DNA of 64,000 nt, from NCBI RefSeq assembly GCF_009729855.1, contig NZ_WODA01000002.1, forward strand, positions 62,001 through 126,000. The letters are read 5' to 3'. Made by a program: the position numbers and the translations under genes. Under the pieces are notes generated by a model that was given only the letters and a program-made list of their open reading frames with translations, searched no databases and was not told where the DNA came from. Of this stretch, positions 34,848-42,549 are shown in pieces. This DNA is from Agromyces luteolus. GTDB taxonomy: Bacteria > Actinomycetota > Actinomycetes > Actinomycetales > Microbacteriaceae. Numbering within the stretch: the first letter of the stretch is position 1; each line of letters begins with the position of its first letter.

Positions 34848-36884
34848 ATGACGAACCAGGCAGCTGCCGACCTCATCGCGCGGTCGAACCGCCTCGGCGC
34901 CGACCCGAAGAACACGAACTACGCCGGCGGCAACACGTCGGCCAAGGGCACCGAGACCGACCCGGTCACGGGCGAGCCCGTCGAGCTGCTCTGGGTGAAG
35001 GGCTCGGGCGGCGACCTCGGCACGCTGAAGGAAGCCGGGCTCGCGGTCCTCCGCCTCGACCGGATGCGCGCGCTCGTGAACACCTACCCCGGCGTCGACC
35101 GCGAGGACGAGATGGTCGCCGCGTTCGACTACTGCCTGCACGGCAAGGGCGGCGCCGCGCCGTCGATCGACACCGCCATGCACGGCCTCGTCGACGCCGC
35201 GCACGTCGACCACCTGCACCCGGATTCGGGCATCGCGATCGCGACCGCAGCCGACGGCGAGGCGCTCACGGCGAAGATCTTCGGCGACAGGGTCGTCTGG
35301 GTGCCGTGGCGCCGCCCCGGCTTCCAGCTCGGCCTCGACATCGCCGAGATCAAGGCCGCGAACCCCGCCGCGATCGGGTGCATCCTCGGCGGCCACGGCA
35401 TCACCGCGTGGGGCGACACGTCCGACGAGGCCGAGGCGAACTCGCTGTGGATCATCGACACCGCCGCCGCCTACATCGAGGCGAACGGCAAGTCCGACCC
35501 GTTCGGCGGCGCGCGCGCCGGGTTCGAGGCGCTGCCCGAGGCCGAGCGGCACGCTCGCGCCGCCGCGCTCGCGCCGACCATCCGCGGCCTCGCGTCGACC
35601 GACAAGCCCATGGTCGGCCACTACACCGACTCCGACGTCGTGCTCGACTTCCTCGCCGCCGAGCGCGCACCCGAACTGGCGGCGCTCGGCACGAGCTGCC
35701 CCGACCACTTCCTGCGCACCAAGGTCAAGCCGATGATCCTCGACCTGCCGACCACGGCGAGCGTCGAGGAGCAGCTCGCCCGCCTGCAGGAGCTGCACGA
35801 GGCGTACCGCGCCGACTACCAGGCGTACTACGACGCGCACGCGACATCCGAGAGCCCGGCCATTCGCGGCGCCGACCCGCTCATCGTGCTCGTTCCGGGC
35901 GTCGGCATGTTCAGCTACGGCGCGAACAAGCAGACCGCGCGCGTGGCCGGCGAGTTCTACGTCAACGCGATCAACGTGATGCGGGGCGCCGAGGCGCTCT
36001 CGACCTACACCCCGATCTCCGACGCCGAGAAGTTCCGCATCGAGTACTGGGCGCTGGAGGAGGCGAAGCTCCAGCGGATGCCGAAGCCGAAGACCCACCA
36101 GGGCCGCATCGCGTTCGTCACCGGCGCGGCATCCGGCATCGGCAAGGCGATCGCGACCCGCCTCGCGGCCGAGGGCGCGTGCGTCGTCGTCGCCGACCTC
36201 GACCTCGAGAAGGCGCAGGCCGCCGCGGCCGAGCTCGGCAACTCGGATGTCGCGATCGGCGTCGCCGCGAACGTCGCCGACGCCGAGGGCGTGCAGGCCG
36301 CGATCGACGCGACCGTGCTCGCGTTCGGCGGCATCGACCTCGTCGTGAACAACGCCGGGCTCTCGCTGTCGAAGCCGCTGCTCGAGACCACCGAGAAGGA
36401 CTGGGACCTCCAGCACGACGTCATGGCGAAGGGCTCGTTCCTCGTCGCGAAGGCCGCCGCCGCAGCGCTGGTCGCCCAGGGGATGGGCGGCGACGTCATC
36501 TACATCTCGTCGAAGAACTCGGTGTTCGCCGGCCCCAACAACATCGCCTACTCCGCGACCAAGGCCGACCAGGCGCACCAGGTGCGCCTCCTCGCGGTCG
36601 AGCTCGGCGAGCACGGCGTGCGCGTCAACGGCATCAACCCCGACGGCGTCGTGCGCGGTTCGGGCATCTTCTCGTCGGGGTGGGGCGCGAACCGCGCCGC
36701 GACCTACGGGGTCGAGGAGAAGGACCTCGGCAAGTTCTACGCGCAGCGCACGATCCTCAAGCGCGAGGTCGTGCCCGAGAACGTCGCCGACGCGGTCTAC
36801 GTGCTGACGGGCCCCGAGCTCAGCCGCACCACCGGCCTGCACATCCCGGTCGACTCGGGCGTCGCGGCGGCGTTCCTCCGATGA
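34848..36884 (+). CDS. rhaEW: Bifunctional rhamnulose-1-phosphate aldolase / lactaldehyde dehydrogenase
   Basis: A 678-aa fusion. Residues 1 to about 400 are a class-II aldolase/adducin-like domain (NYAGGNTSAKG, HLHPDSGIAIA, ILGGHGITAWG) that splits L-rhamnulose 1-phosphate into dihydroxyacetone phosphate and L-lactaldehyde. Residues about 420-678 are a short-chain dehydrogenase with AFVTGAASGIGKAIA (NAD site), VVNNAG and the YSATK catalytic Tyr/Lys, oxidising lactaldehyde to lactate. AAGGAA precedes ATG 34848. The order matches RhaEW/YuxG of Bacillus and actinobacteria. Confidence 0.92.
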   Translation: MTNQAAADLIARSNRLGADPKNTNYAGGNTSAKGTETDPVTGEPVELLWVKGSGGDLGTLKEAGLAVLRLDRMRALVNTYPGVDREDEMVAAFDYCLHGKGGAAPSIDTAMHGLVDAAHVDHLHPDSGIAIATAADGEALTAKIFGDRVVWVPWRRPGFQLGLDIAEIKAANPAAIGCILGGHGITAWGDTSDEAEANSLWIIDTAAAYIEANGKSDPFGGARAGFEALPEAERHARAAALAPTIRGLASTDKPMVGHYTDSDVVLDFLAAERAPELAALGTSCPDHFLRTKVKPMILDLPTTASVEEQLARLQELHEAYRADYQAYYDAHATSESPAIRGADPLIVLVPGVGMFSYGANKQTARVAGEFYVNAINVMRGAEALSTYTPISDAEKFRIEYWALEEAKLQRMPKPKTHQGRIAFVTGAASGIGKAIATRLAAEGACVVVADLDLEKAQAAAAELGNSDVAIGVAANVADAEGVQAAIDATVLAFGGIDLVVNNAGLSLSKPLLETTEKDWDLQHDVMAKGSFLVAKAAAAALVAQGMGGDVIYISSKNSVFAGPNNIAYSATKADQAHQVRLLAVELGEHGVRVNGINPDGVVRGSGIFSSGWGANRAATYGVEEKDLGKFYAQRTILKREVVPENVADAVYVLTGPELSRTTGLHIPVDSGVAAAFLR

Positions 36885-36895
36885 GCGGATACCGG

Positions 36896-37120
36896 TGGTC
36901 GAGTAGCACCCGGCGCAGCCGGGCGCGTATCGAGACCGTTGCGGCTGCGGGTCTCGATACGGCGCTGCGCGCCTACTCGACCGACGGGAGGGCCGCGCTG
37001 CGCGCCTACTCGACCGACGGAAGGGCCGCGCTGCGCGCCTACTCGACCGACGGAAGCGTCGCACTGCGCGCCTACTCGACCGACGGAAGCGTCGCACTGC
37101 GCGCCGACTCGACCACCGAG
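36896..37120. repeat. Dispersed palindromic repeat, locus C, with 33-bp tandem array
   Basis: A full element (TGGTCGAGTAG 36896-36906; GTATCGAGACC 36927-36937; GGTCTCGATAC 36950-36960; CTACTCGACC 36973-36982) whose right arm is amplified into four 33-bp units (36962-37093) plus a partial fifth ending near 37120. The array fills the 244-bp gap between rhaEW and rhaB and contains no convincing gene. Confidence 0.88.
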
Positions 37121-37128
37121 GGTTCCCG

Positions 37129-38562
37129 ATGAGCGCCGCGGGCGCGGTCGCCGCGGTCGACCTCGGCGCGACGAGCGGGCGGGTGATCGTCGGGCACGTC
37201 GACCAGTCGGCCGGGCGGCTCGACCTCGACCACGTCGCCAGGTTCCCGAACGGGCCGGTGCGGATGGCATCGGGGCTGCACTGGGACGTCGCGGGCCTGT
37301 ACCGCGACCTCACGAACGGCCTCGCCGACGCGTTCCGCCGCGAACCCGCGGTCGCGTCGATCGGCGTGGACTCGTGGGCGGTCGACTACGGCCTGCTCCG
37401 CGGCGGCCGGCTCCTCGGCGAGCCGTTCCACTACCGGGACGCCCGGAACGAGGCCGCGGTCGACACCGTGCACGCGAGGGTGCCGTTCGCCGAGCTGTAC
37501 CGCCGCAGCGGCCTGCAGTTCCTTCCGTTCAACACCGTGTACCAGCTCGCCGCCGAGCAGGCGGGCGGATGGCTCGACCTCGCAGACTCGCTCCTGCTGG
37601 TGCCCGACCTCATCGGGTTCCAGCTCACGGGCGCCCGAGTCGCCGAGCGCACGAACGCCTCGACGACCGGGCTCGTCGAGGTCGCGACGGGCGAATGGGA
37701 CGACGAGCTCATCGCACGACTCGGGCTCCCGGCATCCGTCTTCGCCCCGCTCGTCGACCCCGGCGCCTCGGTCGGCCCGCTGCGGCCCGAGGTCGCGGCC
37801 GACCTCGGTGCCCCGGCCGGGATCGAGGTCGTCGCCGTCGGATCGCACGACACCGCGTCGGCGGTGGTCGCGGTGCCGATGCGGGCCGAGTCGGCCGCGT
37901 ACATCTCGTGCGGCACCTGGGGTCTCGTGGGCGTCGAACTCGAACGGCCAGTGACGACGGATGCCGCGCGCGAGGCCAACTTCACGAACGAGGGCGGCGT
38001 CGACGGACGCGTGCGGTTCCTCCACAACGTCATGGGGCTCTGGCTGCTGTCGGAGTCGGTGCGCTGGTGGGAGCGGGACGGCGAGGCAATCGACCTGCCC
38101 GAGCTGCTCGCGGCCGCGGCATCCGTCACCGGCGAGGTCGCGGTGTTCGACGCGAACGACCCGCGGTTCCTGCCCCCCGGGGACCTGCCCGGGCGGATCG
38201 CCGAGTGGTGCGCGGAGCACGACGTGCCCGCGCCGCGCACCCGGGCCGAGTTCGCACGGTCGATCGTCGAGAGCCTCGCGGAGGCGTTCGCCGGCGCGGT
38301 GCGGACCGCGTCCGTGCTGTCGGGCGTCGACGTCGAGACGATCCACGTCGTCGGCGGCGGAGCGCTCAACGAGCTGCTGTGCCGGCGCACGGCCGACCGC
38401 GCCGGCATCCCCGTGCTCGCCGGACCGGTCGAGGCGACCGCGATCGGCAACGTCCTCGTGCAGGCCCGCGCGCAGGGGTTCGCCTCGGGCGACCTCGAGT
38501 CGCTCCGGGCGCTCGTCGCGCAGGCGTTCGCGCCGCGCCGGTACGAGCCCGCGGCGCGCTGA
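37129..38562 (+). CDS. rhaB: Rhamnulokinase
   Basis: A 477-aa FGGY kinase with N-terminal VAAVDLGATSGRVIVGHV (phosphate-1 motif), the rhamnulokinase-typical FHYRDARNE, and the C-terminal IHVVGGGALNELLCRRTAD adenosine site. It phosphorylates L-rhamnulose at O1 for the RhaEW aldolase. The ATG at 37129 follows GAGGGTT with short spacing. The gene is separated from rhaEW by the repeat array, which may disturb co-transcription. No rhamnose transporter is visible in the window. Confidence 0.92.
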   Translation: MSAAGAVAAVDLGATSGRVIVGHVDQSAGRLDLDHVARFPNGPVRMASGLHWDVAGLYRDLTNGLADAFRREPAVASIGVDSWAVDYGLLRGGRLLGEPFHYRDARNEAAVDTVHARVPFAELYRRSGLQFLPFNTVYQLAAEQAGGWLDLADSLLLVPDLIGFQLTGARVAERTNASTTGLVEVATGEWDDELIARLGLPASVFAPLVDPGASVGPLRPEVAADLGAPAGIEVVAVGSHDTASAVVAVPMRAESAAYISCGTWGLVGVELERPVTTDAAREANFTNEGGVDGRVRFLHNVMGLWLLSESVRWWERDGEAIDLPELLAAAASVTGEVAVFDANDPRFLPPGDLPGRIAEWCAEHDVPAPRTRAEFARSIVESLAEAFAGAVRTASVLSGVDVETIHVVGGGALNELLCRRTADRAGIPVLAGPVEATAIGNVLVQARAQGFASGDLESLRALVAQAFAPRRYEPAAR

Positions 38563-38584
38563 GGGATTCCCGGGCGCGTGGTGG

Positions 38585-38622
38585 GGTCTCGATACGGGCG
38601 CTTCGCGTCCTACTCGACCACC
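38585..38622. repeat. Dispersed palindromic repeat, locus D (right half only)
   Basis: GGTCTCGATAC (38585-38595), GCGCTTCGCG and CTACTCGACCACC form only the right arm of the element. It lies between the convergent rhaB and membrane-protein genes and is the only copy that does not enter a reading frame or operon gap. Confidence 0.85.
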
Positions 38623-38631
38623 GACCGCATG

Positions 38632-39222
38632 TCAGTGCCCGTGCGCGAGCTGCTGGAGCCCCACGACCGCGAGGCCGAGGAGCACCAGCAGGCCGAGCGC
38701 GACGAGCTGCTCCCACCACGCGAGGCGGCTGCGGCGCACCGCGACGTAGCCGATGAGCGCGAGCGTCGCGATGTAGACGATCGACGCCGCGAAGAGCGCC
38801 CCCTTGAGCTCGAACACACCGAGCACCGCGAGGACGAGGATGACGAGCGGGATGCTCGCCGACCCGAGCGCGGAGCCGGCGACCCGGAGCATCCGCCTGA
38901 GCTCGCCCCCACGGGGGAAGTCGGCGTGCACGACGAGGTGGGAGATCACGTCGGCGACGAACCCGGCCGCGGTGATCGCCACGATGCCGACGAGCAGGGT
39001 GAGGGTCGCGCGTCCGGCCGTGATGTGATCGGCGTTCTCATGCTGCACGAGCACGATCGCGAGCCCGGTGAAGGTCGCGTAGACCCGCTCCTTCAGCGCC
39101 TCGCCCATCTCCTCGATCGGCAGGTCGTCGGGCCCGCGCCGCCGATGCGGTCGGCCGCCTCGACGTGCCGGATCGGCGCCCGCCCCGGCGTCCACCTCGT
39201 CCATGCGCGCCATCGTAGCCAT
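38632..39222 (-). CDS. Polytopic membrane protein of unknown function
   Basis: A 196-aa protein with about four or five membrane helices (YATFTGLAIVLV, LTLLVGIVAITAAGFVADVI, IPLVILVLAVLGVFEL, ASIVYIATLALIGYV, LVALGLLVLLGLAVVGL) and a charged N-terminus. His residues in QHENADHITAG and ISHLVVHADF lie near predicted helix ends. No family recognised. Start codons at 39222, 39213 or 39204 are all possible. Divergent from the dehydrogenase, with 98 bp between them. Confidence 0.7.
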   Translation of the reverse strand: MATMARMDEVDAGAGADPARRGGRPHRRRGPDDLPIEEMGEALKERVYATFTGLAIVLVQHENADHITAGRATLTLLVGIVAITAAGFVADVISHLVVHADFPRGGELRRMLRVAGSALGSASIPLVILVLAVLGVFELKGALFAASIVYIATLALIGYVAVRRSRLAWWEQLVALGLLVLLGLAVVGLQQLAHGH

Positions 39223-39320
39223 CCGGCGGCCGCGCCCGCGGGCACCGTCATCCGCGGCACGAACGGCACCCGCCTCGCAATCGGTGCGGTCGGCCCCGCA
39301 GGCGCTGGAAGGATCGACGC

Positions 39321-40274
39321 ATGACCGATCACGCGAACCTCCTCGTCACCGTGCCGGGTGCGACCCTGCGTCGTGCGCTCGAGCAGACGCCCGGCGGCGT
39401 GCCCGCGGGCGTCGACATCGTCGAGTGGGACATGGCCGGGCCGCCTCCGGCGGAGGCATCCGCTCGCCGTATCGGCATCGCCGTGCCGCCCTACATGGGC
39501 GCGTCGGCTCGCCTGGGGGTGCTCGACGGGCTCGACGTCGGGCTCGTGCAGTCGCAGTCGATCGGCTACGACGACGTGCCCGACGCGCTGCCAGCGGGGC
39601 ACGTGTTCGCGAACGCGGCATCCGTGCACGAGACCTCCACCGCCGAACTCGCGGTCGGGCTCGCGATCGCGGCGCAGCGCGGCATCCCCGACTTCGTGCG
39701 CGCGGCGGACGAGGGCCGCTGGGCGCCCGCGCGGCACGCGAGCCTCGCCGACCGACGCGTGCTGCTCGTCGGGTACGGCGGCGTGGGCCGCGCGATCGAG
39801 GACCGCCTCGCGGGCTTCGAGGTCGAGCTGACCCGTGTCGCGAGCCGAGCCCGCGACGACGAGCGCGGACGGATCCACGGCGTCGACGAACTCCCCGCGC
39901 TCCTGCCCGACGCCGAGGTGGTCATCGTCGTCGTGCCGCTCTCCGGCGAGACGACCCGGCTCGTCGACGCCGCCTTCCTCGCGGCGCTCCCCGACGGCGC
40001 GCTCGTCGTGAACGTCGCCCGCGGCGCGGTCGCCGACACCGACGCGATCCTCGCCGAGGCGACCACCGGCCGCCTGCGCTTCGCGCTCGACGTCACCGAC
40101 CCCGAGCCGCTGGCCGAGGGCCACCCCCTGTTCGCGCTGCCGAACGTACTGGTCTCGCCGCACGTCGGCGGTGCGACGACCGCGATGATGCCGCGCATGG
40201 CGCGGCTCCTTCGAGACCAGATCGAGCGGATGCTGCGCGGCGACGCCCCGCGCAACGTCGTGCTCCGCACCTGA
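39321..40274 (+). CDS. D-isomer-specific 2-hydroxyacid dehydrogenase
   Basis: A 317-aa NAD(P)-dependent enzyme. The Rossmann motif VLLVGYGGVGRAIEDRL starts near residue 152; NVARGAVADTDAI carries the substrate Arg, DVTDPEPL the catalytic Glu, and SPHVGGAT the catalytic His. It reduces or oxidises a 2-oxo/2-hydroxy acid in the cytoplasm; glyoxylate/hydroxypyruvate or phosphoglycerate-like substrates are possible. Following genes run in the same direction with gaps of 57-85 bp. Confidence 0.88.
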   Translation: MTDHANLLVTVPGATLRRALEQTPGGVPAGVDIVEWDMAGPPPAEASARRIGIAVPPYMGASARLGVLDGLDVGLVQSQSIGYDDVPDALPAGHVFANAASVHETSTAELAVGLAIAAQRGIPDFVRAADEGRWAPARHASLADRRVLLVGYGGVGRAIEDRLAGFEVELTRVASRARDDERGRIHGVDELPALLPDAEVVIVVVPLSGETTRLVDAAFLAALPDGALVVNVARGAVADTDAILAEATTGRLRFALDVTDPEPLAEGHPLFALPNVLVSPHVGGATTAMMPRMARLLRDQIERMLRGDAPRNVVLRT

Positions 40275-40331
40275 TCCGTCCACGCCCCCAGGCCTGCACC
40301 CCCGCGCTGCACCACGAGAGGATCCGACCCC

Positions 40332-41303
40332 ATGCCGCAGTTCGACCACGCCTTCGACTGGGTCCGCCGCAACGTCGCCGACGGGCCGCTGCCGAACGCC
40401 GTGCTCGGCGTCGCGAACGCGGACGGCGTCGTCGCGCTCGACGCGTTCGGCGAGGCATCCGTCGACGACCACTACCCGCTGTTCTCGATCACGAAGCCGA
40501 TCGTCGGGCTCGCGGCGCTCCGCCTCGTCGAGCAGGGGCGCCTCACGCCCGACACGCCGCTCGAGCGCGCGCTGCCCGGCTTCGGCGCCGGCCGCGACGA
40601 CGTCGTGCGGCTCCGCCACCTCGCGAGCCACACCTCGGGCATCGTCGAGCCGCCGCTCGACACGCCCGACGGGCTCCGCCCGTCCCTCCTCGCACCCGGC
40701 CGCGACTTCGCCGCCGGCACGGTCTCGCGCTACTCGACCATCGCGTTCGAGGGCATCGCGGCGCTCATCGAGCACGCCTCGGGCGCACCGTGGGAGCGGG
40801 CCGTCGACGACGTCGCCGGGCGAGCGGATGCCTCCGGCCTCACCTTCGACGCCGGCGCCTCGCCGCACGCGCCCGTCGACGCCGCCGCGCAGAGTCTCGA
40901 CTACGCGCGGTTCGCCGCGCTGCGGCATCCGGGTGCCGGGCTGCTCGGCCGCGCGGCCGACCTGCTCGCGCTCGGCAGCGCGCTGCTCCGGAACGACGGC
41001 GCGGTGGTCGCACCCGTCACCGCCTCCGCGATGCTGCGGCCCCTCACCGCCGGGCTGCCGAAGCTCGAGCCCTACCCCGCCTCGCGGGGCCAGGACTGGG
41101 GCTTCACGTGGAACCTCCGCCACTCCGCACCCGGGCTCCTCACGACCGACACGTTCGGGCACGGCGGCTGGGCGGGCACCGAGTTCTGGGTGACGCCGTC
41201 GCTCGGCGTGTGCTTCGTGCTCCTGACGAACCTCGGCGGCGGCTTCGGCCGGTTCGGCGTCGACGCCGACGAACTGCACAACGCGGTGGCCGCGGCGGCC
41301 TGA
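40332..41303 (+). CDS. Serine hydrolase (class C beta-lactamase/esterase family)
   Basis: A 323-aa protein with SITK (Ser52-Lys55, the SxxK nucleophile motif), SRYSTIAFEG (Tyr motif) and FGHGGWAGTEFW (HGG, the KTG equivalent). No signal peptide, so a cytoplasmic esterase or D-aminoacyl hydrolase is more likely than a true beta-lactamase. A little shorter than the family average of about 380. Confidence 0.85.
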   Translation: MPQFDHAFDWVRRNVADGPLPNAVLGVANADGVVALDAFGEASVDDHYPLFSITKPIVGLAALRLVEQGRLTPDTPLERALPGFGAGRDDVVRLRHLASHTSGIVEPPLDTPDGLRPSLLAPGRDFAAGTVSRYSTIAFEGIAALIEHASGAPWERAVDDVAGRADASGLTFDAGASPHAPVDAAAQSLDYARFAALRHPGAGLLGRAADLLALGSALLRNDGAVVAPVTASAMLRPLTAGLPKLEPYPASRGQDWGFTWNLRHSAPGLLTTDTFGHGGWAGTEFWVTPSLGVCFVLLTNLGGGFGRFGVDADELHNAVAAAA

Positions 41304-41378
41304 GCCTCGCCGCGCGCTCCCTGTCGGCCCGCGGGCGACCGGGCATACGATCGAGGGACACCCCGACGGAAGGTCCCC

Positions 41379-42464
41379 ATGCCCGCTTCGGCAGAACCCC
41401 GCGTCGCGCTCTACTTCGACTTCGACAACATCGTCATCTCGCGGTACGACCAGCTGCACGGCGACAGCCAGTACCGGAAGGACACCTCGCGGACCAAGTC
41501 GGTCTCGCCCGGTACGAAGGCGGCCGAGCGCCTGAAGGAGGCGACGGTCGACGTCGACGCGGTCCTGGACTTCGCGGCGACGTTCGGCACGATCGCGATC
41601 GCGCGCGCGTACGCCGACTGGTCGACGCCCGTGAACGCCAGCTATCGCGGCCAGCTCATCGACCGCGCGGTCGACCTCGTGCAGCTCTTCCCGCTGTCCG
41701 CGACCAAGAACGGCGCCGACATCCGGCTCGCCGTCGACGCGGTCGAGGACATGTTCCGCATCGACGACCTCTCGCACATCGTGATCGTCGCGGGCGACTC
41801 CGACTACGTGGCGCTCGCGCAGAAGGCCAAGCGCCTCGGCCGCTACGTGGTCGGCATCGGCGTCGCCGGCGGCACGAGCCGCGCGCTCACGGCCGCGTGC
41901 GACGAGTACGCCGACTACGACGCGCTGCTGGCGACGGATGCCGCCGTGGCCGACGACGAGGCGGGTGCCGCGGCGGCACAGGGAACCTCGCCGCGGGGCG
42001 GGAAGTCCGCGACCGCGTCCGCGAAGAAGGCGGAGTCGCCTGAGACGCCGAAGGAGGACGAGCCGGCACCGGCACGCCGACGGCGCGCCTCGTCGAAGAA
42101 GGCGACGGATGCCGCATCCGCCGATGCAGCGGCCGACACCACCGACGACAAGCAGTCGGCGCCGACGACCGCCGTGCAGTTCATGGCCCCGGGCCAGGCC
42201 GCGGACGAGACGCCCGCGGGGACCACGCGGAACCCCGGCCGGCTCCTGCTGAAGGCGCTCGAACTGCTCCGCGCGAAGTCCGACGAGGAGTGGCAGCCGA
42301 GCGGGGCGGTGAAGAACCAGATGCTGCGCATGGATCCGTCGTTCCAGGAGCGGCGTCTCGGGTTCGCGTCGTTCACGGACTTCCTCAAGTCGCGGGGCGG
42401 CGTCGTCGAACTGGATGAGACCACCGGCCAGAACCGCGTGCGCATCCGGCCGAAGAAGGGCTGA
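41379..42464 (+). CDS. NYN-domain (PIN-like) protein with C-terminal LOTUS/OST-HTH-like domain
   Basis: A 361-aa protein. Residues 7-190 form an NYN ribonuclease-like domain (YFDFDNIVISRYD, NGADIRLAVDAVED, IVAGDSDYVALAQKAKRLG), whose conserved Asp residues match the PIN-type metal site. About 90 residues of Ala/Lys/Ser-rich linker follow, then a C-terminal OST-HTH/LOTUS-like domain (about 285-360, LLLKALELLRAKSDEEWQPSGAVKNQML), which binds RNA in relatives. Likely an RNA-cleaving or RNA-sensing protein. GGAAGG lies before ATG 41379. It is co-directional with the CHAT module, 85 bp upstream. Confidence 0.83.
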   Translation: MPASAEPRVALYFDFDNIVISRYDQLHGDSQYRKDTSRTKSVSPGTKAAERLKEATVDVDAVLDFAATFGTIAIARAYADWSTPVNASYRGQLIDRAVDLVQLFPLSATKNGADIRLAVDAVEDMFRIDDLSHIVIVAGDSDYVALAQKAKRLGRYVVGIGVAGGTSRALTAACDEYADYDALLATDAAVADDEAGAAAAQGTSPRGGKSATASAKKAESPETPKEDEPAPARRRRASSKKATDAASADAAADTTDDKQSAPTTAVQFMAPGQAADETPAGTTRNPGRLLLKALELLRAKSDEEWQPSGAVKNQMLRMDPSFQERRLGFASFTDFLKSRGGVVELDETTGQNRVRIRPKKG

Positions 42465-42489
42465 GTTCCCGCCGTCGCGGTGGCGGAAG

Positions 42490-42502
42490 TGAGATGATCT
42501 CA
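42490..42502. promoter_or_regulatory. Perfect 13-bp palindrome upstream of the CHAT gene
   Basis: TGAGATGATCTCA has 6-bp perfect arms around a central G. It overlaps a plausible extended -10 (TGA-GATGAT), so it is a candidate operator or promoter element for the CHAT-Trypco1 pair. Confidence 0.4.
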
Positions 42503-42549
42503 GTGTCGGCCCGGTCGCGGCCTGCGCGCCGAGGCGACACGGTTCGCGC

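Noticed and set aside
36962-37120. 33-bp repeats considered as a CRISPR array
   Set aside because: Units are contiguous with no unique spacers, and derive from the right arm of the palindromic element; no cas genes.
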